Source: Paragonimus westermani | Lineage: Eukaryota > Platyhelminthes > Trematoda > Plagiorchiida > Troglotrematidae | DNA length: 64,000 bases | NCBI GenBank assembly: GCA_008508345.1 | Contig: QNGE01003091.1 | Coordinates: 4,541 to 68,540, forward strand | Reading direction: 5' to 3' | Shown here: positions 42,401 through 47,071 of the stretch, piece by piece | Position numbering within the stretch: the stretch's first letter is position 1 | Layout of the letters: each line of letters begins with the position of its first letter | Translations under genes and position numbers: made by a program | Notes under the pieces: generated by a model | Databases searched by the model: none | Seen by the model: only the letters and a program-made list of their open reading frames with translations | Told to the model about the DNA's origin: nothing

Positions 42401-45400
42401 ACAACTCGGCCAAACAACGACAACACTCACGCCACTAAGCTCGATTAGCCGCCATCTCACCTAGAGTCTCCAGTCACCGACTCTGTGAGTCGCGACAGCC
42501 CCAGCCCGGGAGACGAACTCGATCTACAATGGCCAACCCCTCGGTGAACGACTTCATTTCCCTACGCCAGGTCATTGTCTGTCCACCTCGCACCTTACAC
42601 CAGTCGNNNNNNNNNNNNNNNNNNNNNNNNNNNNNNNNNNNNNNNNNNNNNNNNNNNNNNNNNNNNNNNNNNNNNNNNNNNNNNNNNNNNNNNNNNNNNN
42701 NNNNNNNNNNNNNNNNNNNNNNNNNNNNNNNNNNNNNNNNNNNNNNNNNNNNNNNNNNNNNNNNNNNNNNNNNNNNNNNNNNNNNNNNNNNNNNNNNNNN
42801 NNNNNNNNNNNNNNNNNNNNNNNNNNNNNNNNNNNNNNNNNNNNNNNNNNNNNNNNNNNNNNNNNNNNNNNNNNNNNNNNNNNNNNNNNNNNNNNNNNNN
42901 NNNNNNNNNNNNNNNNNNNNNNNNNNNNNNNNNNNNNNNNNNNNNNNNNNNNNNNNNNNNNNNNNNNNNNNNNNNNNNNNNNNNNNNNNNNNNNNNNNNN
43001 NNNNNNNNNNNNNNNNNNNNNNNNNNNNNNNNNNNNNNNNNNNNNNNNNNNNNNNNNNNNNNNNNNNNNNNNNNNNNNNNNNNNNNNNNNNNNNNNNNNN
43101 NNNNNNNNNNNNNNNNNNNNNNNNNNNNNNNNNNNNNNNNNNNNNNNNNNNNNNNNNNNNNNNNNNNNNNNNNNNNNNNNNNNNNNNNNNNNNNNNNNNN
43201 NNNNNNNNNNNNNNNNNNNNNNNNNNNNNNNNNNNNNNNNNNNNNNNNNNNNNNNNNNNNNNNNNNNNNNNNNNNNNNNNNNNNNNNNNNNNNNNNNNNN
43301 NNNNNNNNNNNNNNNNNNNNNNNNNNNNNNNNNNNNNNNNNNNNNNNNNNNNNNNNNNNNNNNNNNNNNNNNNNNNNNNNNNNNNNNNNNNNNNNNNNNN
43401 NNNNNNNNNNNNNNNNNNNNNNNNNNNNNNNNNNNNNNNNNNNNNNNNNNNNNNNNNNNNNNNNNNNNNNNNNNNNNNNNNNNNNNNNNNNNNNNNNNNN
43501 NNNNNNNNNNNNNNNNNNNNNNNNNNNNNNNNNNNNNNNNNNNNNNNNNNNNNNTCCTTAAGTCTTCCCAATAACCAAGCCTCACGATCAGCCTTTACGT
43601 TACGTCTCAGTTTCCTACGGACATTTCTTCTTTAGGGTTGCCACCACGTTACTCAACTCGTTCGTTCTGTAGGCATGTTTCTATACAAACCAGTCATAAG
43701 AGGTTGGTGAGCCTGAAGCCATTCATTTTGGTCTCAAATAATTATGCGCAGTGGACTATTGTATTTTCAAAATGTTGTAACTGGATCCACGGCCTACGAG
43801 CGCGTAAACAGAAAACGGCTAATGTTACGGCGGATAACTGAAGGACGGTCAACAGCATTGAAGAACAAACTACAGAGTACACACGATGAATGCGTAACTT
43901 CCCGACCAACCCGTCCACCCGAGGCTAACGCATGAACATAGGAAAAAGACTGGCCTCCAGACAGCTTTTTATGTCGCTTGGTCTGAAGCCAACACGGTCA
44001 CGAACCAGTCCATATTCAAAGGGTTTGTGACAAATAGGAAAACAAGGTAATAAGGTGGTTCAAGCAAAGATCCAAACAGTGAAGTGATATTCCAATTAGA
44101 AATGAGCGTGTGGCACAAAGGCTGAGAACACTCGTGAAGGGCGACGTGGCACACTACCGTGCCAACTGTGAAGGTCACTAAAAATAGTGCCAAGCCTTTT
44201 GCAAGATCAATAAAACCGGTATTTTCGGGAAATTAGAGATTTCCCCGACACAAAACAAGACTAACCGAGCATTCCAATGATCGAAGTCGTTCTGCGTGTG
44301 ACCTCTTAAGTGTTTTTGAGGCATTCAGGGAGTCGACACTACGCACTGCTTTTATGTCCCGTCTAGTGCGTGTGAGCCCGTCTCGCGTATTTCTTCTCTC
44401 TTGTTTTCTACGTTGATCCCAGGATAGACTAGAGCTAACTGCTTACTATATTTCCAAATAATGATGAAAAAATGTTTGTTTCCAAGACATGGTTTCCCTT
44501 TCGTTTGATACTTGCTGGGACTGTAATGCATACGACTACCAAGTCGATATTCAGCAGCGTTAGGAAGCGCACCTCCTAACAAGACATTCAAAGTGAATTA
44601 CGTCATATCGATCGATCGATCAGGCTTGGACTAGATCTATCTGTATCACTCCACTGAGCTAATCAGATTGCAGTCCTGTGGACAAAGGCCTGTATACTAT
44701 CTGAACTGTAATGTAATTCGTTCGAACGGCTCGACAGCCATGCAAAACCATCTCATCTGATTCACCCTACGTTATCATATACGACTGTCTATTCTGATTT
44801 GCTACGCGTCTTGTCTGTCACGTACGGTAATCGTTTCGTCCCATATAGTTAGAGAACCTGTGGCCTAATTCTACCTCAGTTTTTCAATAAACAGTGTTAT
44901 CATGTATTTTCTTCCTCTCCGTTCTGGGTCAAACGATTGAAGTCGTAATAAAAAGAATGATCCAATAAGTAGGTATGAGTAGATTGGCATTAGACGAAAT
45001 AAAGATGGAAAAAACTAAGATAGCCAAAAATGCTTTTACAAAAAGAACAACTGAGATCGTGTAAAGCTAAACAAGACAGGTGTGCAAAAAATAATTGTAG
45101 GTACGAAGAATCCAACCATCGGACGCACGAGGAAGCCCGCAGTGATTATATCGAACAGGCGTAGAAAGAAAAAACGCGATTACAAGCATCAGACGGACAG
45201 TAAGTTAATGCCTTTGACTGCCTGTGTATGACAAACTATTATTGCAAGATGCATCTTATACATTGCACACTAGGCTAGACTGAGGTATCCCCTGGAAAAT
45301 GCAGAACCACGATTCGAGTGTTGATTTATACATTAGCGTTCCTCAGCAGTAGGTCCAATGTTTAGTGTGGTATCTGCTCACGAGGCCTGGGAACGGCCTA

Positions 45401-47071
45401 TATTGGTTTGGCAACGTAATTCTTCGTGAATTGGTCTCCCGAGATCAACTAATTTTTCCGGAGTATTTCCTTTTGTAAAAGTGGTCAACCGCTGACATCT
45501 CCGAAGGGAGTTTATCTAACCACAGTTAACTTAAGATGTCACCTACCCGCCTACGGCCATCCGAGAGGCTACGCATGCACCGCGACAGCTGTGAGGGTGT
45601 TCGGTCTCCTAGCTTATAGGTGGCGACCAAATCCCGAGTACTGCTGTATCTGACTATCCCGTACGTCGAATAATTGACGCCCACAGGAAACCATATGGGT
45701 TTTCTGAGGGGAATATCGCTTAAGAGTTCCTCGTCCCGTTGCCAAGTCATTAGGTAGTGACTGAACAATATACGAAAATCTAAGTTAAAAGGTGGCGCGA
45801 GGTGATATGACTTGTCGCAAACATCACCTCGACTTAATGGAACCACCCTCTCCGATTTTGGAAGAATATTCGGATAACCGAGACGAAATGATGTTTTCGA
45901 TACCACTGTCCAGTCGAACTGTATTCTCCAAGGTACGGCGACAAAAAAATGGAAATACCTCAAAAAATGAACAATCATGTTTATCAACTATGTGGTGAAC
46001 GTCAGAAATAACCCAACTCGGAAAAATTAGATAGTGAGTAAAGACTGTCCGATAATGCGGTTTAACAGGTACACAAATGATGTTAGTGCAATACCAAGTA
46101 ATGTGGCCTATGGATAGTTACAGCAGCCGGATAGTCTCTAGGGTGATCAACTTTTACAGAGAAGTGAAGTGTCCGAAGTAAGGATAGCATCGTCAAAGGA
46201 CAACAGATAAGAGGGCGGGTGAAGCCGTTAATAATCGGCACAGTTCGGTTAACCAAGGAAAATGGCAGGCAGCGATCAGAACAAGTTATACTTTTGAAGC
46301 GTGTGATAAGCACATCACAAAAACGAAACCACAGGTAATATCATATTAACCATGAGATTATCGAACGTTTACAATGAGCGCCACAAAACATCAGTCCAAC
46401 GTATCTATATAAAAGGCAAAAACAAAAATTGGCACACCCAGAAAAGGTATTCGATGAAAACAAGTAGACATAAAGTGCACGTAAGCGATTCCAAACCGCA
46501 GACAACATCACGAACTGAACGCGTTATTGTTGTTATTTAACACACAGAATGCATAAGCTTAAACCGCATGGTCAAGCATAGGGCTCATTATGTCGTTACT
46601 CACGAGTAACCCTATGCTTGGTCCATGCAAGGACCACATGTACAGTTCGAAAGAAGGTAAAAACTGAATTGACACCACGAAAGTTCTTCCACTGCAACAA
46701 GCCTCAAGAGGCTCCTTAACAGGACGAGATGTATGTACAACACTCGAAAAAGTACTTCGTGATTTTGAAAAAATACACAACAACTGAGATATTTCAGGGT
46801 ACGGAGGAGTACAGATTGTAGATTAAATACTGTGAAACACTCTTTAGACAGTTGTACTTGATATACCATCATTCGAGTCCACGGGAACATAAGTGACTTT
46901 ACACGCTTTGTGTAATCACAAATTACGACTATAGCCAACGTCCATACGGAACAACTCACCTTTGATAAAAGATTCTGGGGATTGTTGAGTATACCAGTTC
47001 TTAAAACAATCTATAAACGTGGAGTCATTAAATGCAGGGTTAATCGCAAATAACTGTTCAGAGCTTGACAT
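4030..47071 (-). CDS. OGFOD1: OGFOD1: 2-oxoglutarate/Fe(II) prolyl-3-hydroxylase, complete multi-exon gene
   Basis: Coding exons in transcript order are 47071-46960, 41264-41184, 41143-40969, 34692-34589, 32450-32191, 31415-31287, 21459-21346, 19779-19697, 18675-18507, 13804-13460 and 4317-4030. Joined, they give 1,860 bp, 619 residues and a TGA, with no internal stop. Known role of the family: hydroxylation of a conserved proline in ribosomal protein uS12/RPS23, affecting translation and stress responses. The N-terminal catalytic double-stranded beta-helix shows the metal triad His163, Asp165 (CHDDEL) and His243 (SFHQ), and Arg254 (RDRLSLHGWFHGP) for 2-oxoglutarate. The second, non-catalytic beta-helix domain is recognisable from about residue 445 (FRRWRTGYYTLL) through LTLVYTGP and FVKYINH to about 580. 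Then follows an acidic tail rich in Glu/Asp. An in-frame TGA lies three codons before the ATG, which supports this start. Introns range from 40 bp to 9.8 kb. Confidence 0.93.
4318..6885. other. Intron 11 portion, nothing recognised
   Basis: Between OGFOD1 exon 11 and Gypsy remnant A I see only short frames on both strands with no recognisable motif. No RNA gene, tandem repeat or terminal repeat stands out. Confidence 0.5.
6890..8663 (+). mobile_element. Ty3/Gypsy pol remnant A (RT end, RNase H, integrase)
   Basis: Domains follow the Gypsy order. The reverse-transcriptase end (about 6930-6975) switches frame into RFQFTEVVRKALIEF and an RNase H start, HPDPNATLAIMADSSD (about 7040-7110), then LKPAETR. 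A long degenerate linker follows. The integrase core begins VGPLPQSNGSVHLLTCVDRF (about 7750-7810) and ends at AYHRVSNRMTERF (about 7940-7980), which keeps the third acidic residue. The C-terminal part includes LSLPDDLDSPAPST, VSRNGK and a Pro/Ser-rich tail ending at the TGA at 8674-8676. Several stops and frame changes make it a pseudo-element. It resembles the Gypsy at 50.3-54.9 kb (same SPAPS and VHH blocks), so both belong to one CsRn1-like family. No LTR is visible beside it. Confidence 0.88.
8696..8775 (+). repeat. tRNA-like sequence (tRNA pseudogene or SINE head)
   Basis: An 80-nt cloverleaf-like sequence. The ends pair GGCTTC with GAAGCC, the T arm GCTGG TTCGAAT CCAGC is perfect, and an A box (GGCTCAGTTGG) and a B box (GGTTCGAATCC, 8755-8765) are present. 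The D stem has one mismatch and the anticodon stem is imperfect; the loop could present ACG. No 3' oligo-T terminator follows at once, and the position just behind a Gypsy remnant suggests a retroposed copy or SINE head, not a working tRNA gene. Confidence 0.6.
8780..9490. other. No gene recognised
   Basis: A/T-rich sequence with a C homopolymer near 9130. The short frames on either strand carry no motif. Confidence 0.5.
9500..9880 (+). mobile_element. LINE 3'-terminal coding fragment
   Basis: The frame at 9509-9700 contains RRLLGHVLRMPTGRPPHCAL and MAADG, then TITWPRAMKALTV, LLDCKVRG-like and HPLHQLETLRR segments across frame shifts. This is the C-terminal region typical of fluke endonuclease/RT LINEs ('RWLGHVLRM…WLETL…' block), the same clade as the LINE at 42.4 kb. 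A stop replaces the expected Trp after MAADG. Only the last few hundred bases of the element are present, as expected for a 5'-truncated copy. Confidence 0.8.
10024..10364 (+). mobile_element. Penelope-like RT fragment, internally deleted
   Basis: Encodes SPYHKLARWLITILTP, then CSVDVQSMFTNVPLHETIDY and, after a deletion, SFSR and RQTDGVAMESPLGPILTDF. Compared with the PLE at 16.5 kb it is almost identical but lacks 47 bp between two TGT copies (around 10248). It shares the same TAA stop just before RQTDGVA. At about 10362 the PLE match ends and Gypsy sequence begins, so the two elements are fused here. Confidence 0.88.
10365..11090 (+). mobile_element. Ty3/Gypsy integrase C-terminal remnant C
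   Basis: The end of a Gypsy integrase: LSIRSILKENIQCSTAELV, then LRLPVDLFSQNT, MEALRAIPIRQHS, a segment with GRSGKQFTVSTDRSKPTYV and a Pro/Ser/Thr-rich tail finishing in TKRSGRYVTLPAR (about 11020-11060). These blocks are the typical end of CsRn1/Kabuki-type pol, but of a different family from remnants A and B. Stops and frameshifts occur after KAIS and in the tail. The 5' boundary is a junction with a PLE. Confidence 0.85.
11130..11142 (+). other. Candidate polypurine tract and start of a 3' LTR
   Basis: GGGAGAGGAG at 11130-11139 follows the Gypsy C coding tail and is followed, after TAC, by TGTGGTGATTTG. Polypurine tract followed by TGT is the expected border of a Gypsy 3' LTR, and the same layout occurs at 50.57 kb. 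The LTR end is not identifiable before the next PLE at about 11595. Confidence 0.5.
11595..12310 (+). mobile_element. Penelope-like element, linker and GIY-YIG part
   Basis: The frame at 11627-11830 encodes KICANDI, SYSEQFIRKR and KKPAYISLPVKCD, the linker between PLE reverse transcriptase and nuclease. A frame change follows into TSRLTKVFDLVPHRFCVSN. The GIY-YIG domain is then readable in pieces: SHTGHTTRRLAE (motif YIGHTTRR altered), HHPL, then IATHLVESNHSINLTDSFK, YQVYGARSKQV and ITEAIAIRLH. This appears to be a third PLE family in the window. It is 5'-truncated and broken by several frameshifts. A/T-rich 3' sequence follows to the TA repeat. Confidence 0.82.
12439..12471. repeat. (TA)n microsatellite
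   Basis: About 33 bp of uninterrupted TA dinucleotides, directly followed by GATGATGAAGTGC. Its place after the PLE 3' region suggests a tail or target-site repeat, but this is inference. Confidence 0.9.
12475..13459. other. Intron 10/exon-flank sequence, nothing recognised
   Basis: Part of the intron between OGFOD1 exons 10 and 11. Frames at 12599-12838 (+) and 12862-13341 (-) show no motif. Confidence 0.45.
13460..13804 (-). CDS. OGFOD1: OGFOD1 exon 10 (C-terminal domain)
   Basis: 345 bp, 115 codons, phase 0/0. Acceptor is TATTGTCGTTAG and donor is GAG|GTAAGT. A low-complexity linker of about 35 residues is followed by FRRWRTGYYTLLADSD and a strand ending GGQLVYIARDEKSE, the start of the second (non-catalytic) beta-helix domain. 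Confidence 0.92.
13805..15700. other. OGFOD1 intron sequence, nothing recognised
   Basis: Part of the 4.7-kb intron between exons 9 and 10. Only short motif-free frames are present. Confidence 0.45.
15701..15813 (-). repeat. PLE terminal repeat, inverted left arm
   Basis: The reverse complement contains TATTGACCGTTTCTCTGACT and TTATTGTGTTGTAATTAG, matching the right arm at 16121-16219 and the arms at 32.8 and 33.6 kb. Confidence 0.9.
16121..16219 (+). repeat. PLE terminal repeat, right arm
   Basis: Begins TATATTGACCGTTTTTCTGA, 24 bp after the coding stop. Compared with the left arm it lacks about 15 bp containing CCTGATGATC. Confidence 0.9.
16530..17763 (+). mobile_element. Penelope-like element with RT and full GIY-YIG end
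   Basis: The longest PLE in the window. The RT begins at MCSVDVQSLFTNVPLHETID, then ENVSFRFLQR, a TAA, RQTDGVAMGSPLGPILTDF. The catalytic YVDD (YYKRYVDDIDI, about 16818-16850) lies in a shifted frame between two compensating frameshifts; then LPLLDILISRQKDG and RRAVYRKSTWSGQYL. After one more frameshift near 17090 the frame is open from 17137 to TAG at 17761-17763. It covers the linker, the GIY-YIG nuclease (CVYQFTCNCRERYIGRTEG) and the usual end (EAVAINHLKPAPCVQK). The 5' end of the RT is missing. Confidence 0.92.
17764..18506. other. PLE 3' flank and intron, nothing recognised
   Basis: No terminal repeat of the PLE family at 15.7 kb is found here, so the element above belongs to another family or lost its end. 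Confidence 0.4.
18507..18675 (-). CDS. OGFOD1: OGFOD1 exon 9
   Basis: 169 bp after acceptor TCATGCTCTTTACAG. It encodes HFDVLSEVSKY and LYRLFRSEAILVILSDLTGI, the family's 'LFRSEA-x-x-x-x-LS-x-x-TG' signature. The donor AAG|GTAGAC is the weakest of the set but the phase (0) matches exon 10. Confidence 0.92.
19697..19779 (-). CDS. OGFOD1: OGFOD1 exon 8
   Basis: 83 bp after acceptor TTCTGCTTTTAG. It encodes LEEWGRACNALS and VWSACGPFNR, matching the family pattern W-x3-GPxN(K/R). It ends with AA before donor GTAAGC; together with A of exon 9 this makes Lys353. Confidence 0.88.
19780..21345. other. OGFOD1 intron 7/8 sequence, nothing recognised
   Basis: The 1.57-kb intron between exons 7 and 8. 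A plus-strand frame at 20730-21014 has mixed composition but no motif. Confidence 0.45.
21346..21459 (-). CDS. OGFOD1: OGFOD1 exon 7
   Basis: 114 bp, 38 codons, phase 0/0. Acceptor is CATCTTTAATAG and donor is AAG|GTATGT. It encodes VYRWINPFYLDMRQQTKIRR and SSEIQLANFLK, the family's 'WINP-x-YLD' linker between the two beta-helix domains. Confidence 0.94.
21460..23405. other. Largest OGFOD1 intron, left part, nothing recognised
   Basis: Short frames only; none carries a motif. Confidence 0.45.
23410..23630 (-). repeat. tRNA-derived SINE with hammerhead ribozyme (copy 1)
   Basis: Reading the minus strand: a tRNA-like head with a B box (GTTCAAATCC, reverse complement of 23568-23577), GGCCGTGGCAAGGAT, a hammerhead at 23542-23498, then a tail of about 90 bases including TTCGAAAGAGGC and GTGATGTTCAAC. 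The order (tRNA head, GGAT, hammerhead, tail) is that of the Schistosoma Sm-alpha SINE family. A second copy at 30.9 kb aligns over head, ribozyme and tail. It lies in the OGFOD1 intron in sense orientation. The outer ends are approximate. Confidence 0.82.
23498..23542 (-). ncRNA. Hammerhead ribozyme (type I, SINE-borne)
   Basis: The 45-nt minus-strand sequence has every core box in order: CUGAUGA (23536-23530), stem II GCUCU/AGAGC with loop AAUG (5 perfect pairs), GAAA, an 8-nt palindromic stem III (ACUCGAGU) and the cleavage triplet GUC (cut between 23504 and 23503). Stem I is GCACU/AGUGC (5 pairs) with one A·C mismatch next to the core. A palindromic loopless stem III is typical of fluke SINE hammerheads, which may cleave as dimers. 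All invariant core nucleotides are intact, so activity is plausible. Confidence 0.88.
23640..27102. other. Intron sequence with possible SINE-like pieces
   Basis: No gene recognised. A 124-codon plus-strand frame at 25141-25515 has a hydrophilic Ser/Gln-rich end but no motif. Around 24945-25020 a sequence with TAGTTCAGTTG and AATTCGGGCCCC is faintly tRNA-like; I would not call it. Confidence 0.35.
26396..26462 (+). repeat. Possible tRNA-derived SINE head
   Basis: GTGGCCTGGTCGACAGTG resembles an A box and GGTTTCGAGTCCC a B box, 45 bp apart, as in many fluke SINEs. Arm pairing is poor and no second copy is seen in the window. Confidence 0.3.
27103..27576 (+). CDS. Unrecognised open frame, possible terminal exon
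   Basis: A 157-codon frame on the strand opposite OGFOD1, inside its largest intron, ending at a TAA. From MSSPHYRQRPSLWH (27187) on, the composition is protein-like with a Leu-rich mid part (QLPELPLSKLVLP, SQTEKDLLEKLRPS) and aromatic-rich end (YDSWARQPYGNYHL). An AG at 27121 (CACCTAG) could be a splice acceptor with the frame open across it. I recognise no family. It may be a nested gene's last exon, an old transposon segment or a chance frame. Confidence 0.3.
   Translation: MGACTHLGVNRLTDRSSVADSNRLDAIRMSSPHYRQRPSLWHTNLEIRTQGKQKGVSSSTVVVSAAVNVVQLPELPLSKLVLPSRYLHTPHLTYLSQTEKDLLEKLRPSILSYDSWARQPYGNYHLTVSPASLYTQCLSHDTFSDPIPGRLPPLIYK
27580..30855. other. Intron sequence, nothing recognised
   Basis: About 3.3 kb of the largest OGFOD1 intron without a long frame, tandem repeat or element end that I can identify. 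Confidence 0.45.
30860..31075 (+). repeat. tRNA-derived SINE with degenerate hammerhead (copy 2)
   Basis: Aligns with the minus-strand SINE at 23.4-23.6 kb: ATTCAAATCGAGG for the B box, GGTAAGGAT, then AGCTCTAACAAGG, AAGTCTAGTGC, TTCGAAAGAGGC and GCGATGTTCAA in the tail. The hammerhead core is broken (CUGAUGA is GUGACCA; GAAA is CAAA), though GUC and a palindromic stem III (CTTAAG) remain. It is antisense to OGFOD1. Outer ends are approximate. Confidence 0.72.
31287..31415 (-). CDS. OGFOD1: OGFOD1 exon 6 (2-oxoglutarate Arg)
   Basis: 129 bp, 43 codons, phase 0 at both ends. Acceptor is CATTTCAG|GTG and donor is GAA|GTAAGC. It encodes RDRLSLHGWFHGPPLPRPS; Arg254 aligns with the residue that binds the 2-oxoglutarate C5 carboxylate, and GWFHGP is a family hallmark. 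Confidence 0.95.
32191..32450 (-). CDS. OGFOD1: OGFOD1 exon 5 (HxD motif and distal His)
   Basis: 260 bp after acceptor GCTTGCATTTCAG. It encodes VLLCHDDELDNRRIAFIWYL, carrying the iron-binding His163 and Asp165, then the strand MFVFFEPSSYSFHQ with the third ligand His243. The donor is CAG|GTGCGT. This exon carries the strongest identification of the gene. Confidence 0.95.
32781..32863 (-). repeat. PLE terminal repeat, inverted left arm
   Basis: The reverse complement reads TTGTGTTGTAATTAGTCTGA then TCGCTACTCTGTCGTTC, matching the 15.7-kb arm. It contains a local duplication of ACACAATAAATA. Confidence 0.88.
33638..33705 (+). repeat. PLE terminal repeat, right arm
   Basis: CCTATATTGACCGTTTTTCT followed by TTAGTCACTGTTTTCAT; the match fades after TGTTCTAATCAGGCTGA. 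Confidence 0.88.
33725..34588. other. Intron sequence, nothing recognised
   Basis: Part of the intron between OGFOD1 exons 4 and 5. The minus-strand frame at 34228-34548 has no motif. Confidence 0.4.
34589..34692 (-). CDS. OGFOD1: OGFOD1 exon 4
   Basis: 104 bp after acceptor TTTTTTGACAG. The first base completes Arg123. It encodes LLSDVLPWLEKLTG and DFTSSIYGTH. The donor is G|GTTAGT and the final G joins AC of exon 5 to give Asp158. The W-L spacing and the hydrophobic strand before the HxD motif fit the family. Confidence 0.88.
35200..35960 (+). mobile_element. CR1/Jockey-like LINE RT remnant
   Basis: The frame at 35280-35480 encodes MEVSDKLILTQM and DSSQFTYHRSYSTLDALYCL, the conserved 'QFAYR…STLDAL' block. 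Motif A, FLDYCDA, follows in a shifted frame (about 35473-35493), then HHWLR, ERNLVPSLFILTLYCIFDIP and, after a stop, KYADYVML (motif C, YADD with the second Asp changed to Tyr). The upstream DWRTTSIAP-like stretch begins near 35230. Stops and shifts make it inactive. It belongs to a different clade from the LINEs at 1 and 42 kb, and is similar in type to the one at 48-49.7 kb. Confidence 0.85.
35965..39540. other. Intron sequence with two small unassigned frames
   Basis: A minus-strand frame at 36011-36244 starts MSCCGSELSPDVRQN and has a helical, charged end (KMSADLAILRNKIRDCE). A plus-strand frame at 38426-38628 ends at a possible donor (CCT|GTATGT). Neither matches a family I know, and neither fits the OGFOD1 frame. 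Otherwise A/T-rich sequence without landmarks. Confidence 0.3.
39549..40122. repeat. Unclassified dispersed repeat with long frames on both strands
   Basis: Two overlapping frames, 154 codons plus (39658-40122) and 156 codons minus (39549-40019), are much longer than chance for this intron. The minus frame contains FELKALADNPDCSPVWVWAS and WRYLSHNNFILHRLSCSTT. The plus frame contains EIDRRVGAG, reminiscent of LINE C-termini. I take it to be part of a repeat family and cannot say which strand codes. Confidence 0.35.
40125..40968. other. Intron sequence, nothing recognised
   Basis: Short frames only, no motif. Confidence 0.4.
40969..41143 (-). CDS. OGFOD1: OGFOD1 exon 3
   Basis: 175 bp, residues about 65-122. 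It contains CNDMFTFKQSVDIVNLLKDE, the conserved 'ND-(Y/F)-x-F-x-Q-S-D' region preceding the helices of the catalytic domain. The acceptor is GCGGGTAG (poor pyrimidine tract, as expected for a micro-intron) and the donor is CG|GTGAGG. Confidence 0.88.
41184..41264 (-). CDS. OGFOD1: OGFOD1 exon 2
   Basis: 81 bp; the acceptor is a good TTATATTTCAG and the donor is CAC|GTAAGT (41183-41178). It encodes LKLPFSCASFENFL, matching the start of the catalytic domain in this family. It is followed by a 40-bp intron (41183-41144); read-through of that intron would hit a TAA after seven codons. Confidence 0.85.
41265..42050. other. Intron 1, 3' part, nothing certain
   Basis: The minus-strand frame at 41785-41970 (HSGWFRLGCIVLNKLDN) looks like a fragment of a repeat but I cannot assign it. 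Confidence 0.35.
42055..43745 (-). mobile_element. LINE (endonuclease/RT type) interrupted by an assembly gap
   Basis: Both sides of the N run belong to the same minus-strand LINE. Right side: a stretch with RRNVRRKLRRNVKADREAWL (about 43625-43565), the conserved segment between endonuclease and RT. Left side: GGQTMTWRREMKSFTEGLA, VRLPGWGCRDSQSR, then LETLGEMAANRA and WRECC, the C-terminus, ending at TGA 42392-42390; a TGA and a TAG replace the expected Trp and Gln. About 330 bp of 3' UTR follow, to a TATATA stretch and AATAAA near 42056. The entire RT core lies in the gap. Confidence 0.85.
42607..43554. other. Assembly gap (948 N)
   Basis: A run of 948 N. Frames reported across it are artefacts. 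The flanking LINE parts normally lie farther apart than 948 bp, so the true length may be larger. Confidence 0.99.
43768..44215. repeat. Unclassified repeat, copy 1
   Basis: About 450 bp sharing moderate identity (by eye 60-70%) with 58799-59252 in the same orientation. Shared blocks include AAAATGTTG, GGATC-ACGGCCTA, ACGGTCAC, AGGGTTT, TTCCAATT/C-GAAA, GGCTGAGAA-ACTC and GAAGGT-ACT. Both copies have an open minus-strand frame (here 44193-43969) with a similar start (VTF, then HE-SQPL-H). I do not recognise the family. Confidence 0.6.
44220..45395. other. Intron 1, nothing recognised
   Basis: Includes a TCGATCGATCGATC run near 44610 and A-rich sequence; no gene or element identified. Confidence 0.45.
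45440..45660 (-). pseudogene. Ty3/Gypsy gag fragment
   Basis: The minus strand encodes TRDLVATYKLGDRTPSQLSR, CMRSLSDGRRR and, after a TAA, LWLDKLPSEMSAV. This is the capsid C-terminal 'LGDRxPSQLL…M…L…LW-x-LP' block of CsRn1-type gag. The frame is open upstream to 45987 with weaker resemblance. No pol or LTR is found beside it, so it is an isolated fragment inside OGFOD1 intron 1. Confidence 0.72.
45990..46959. other. Intron 1, 5' part, nothing recognised
   Basis: Short frames on both strands, no motif. Confidence 0.4.
46960..47071 (-). CDS. OGFOD1: OGFOD1 exon 1 (start codon)
   Basis: Encodes residues 1-37 plus one base. It begins MSSSEQLFAINPAF and contains a family-typical Phe/Trp pair (CFKNWYTQQ). 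The donor is G|GTGAGT (46959-46954). The leftover G joins AT of exon 2 to make Asp38. An in-frame TGA lies just upstream of the ATG, so a longer N-terminus within this exon is excluded. Confidence 0.85.

Noticed and set aside
42474..43635. Four frames of 328-368 codons on both strands
   Set aside because: They consist almost wholly of X from the run of N; only the edges are sequence, and those belong to a LINE on the minus strand.
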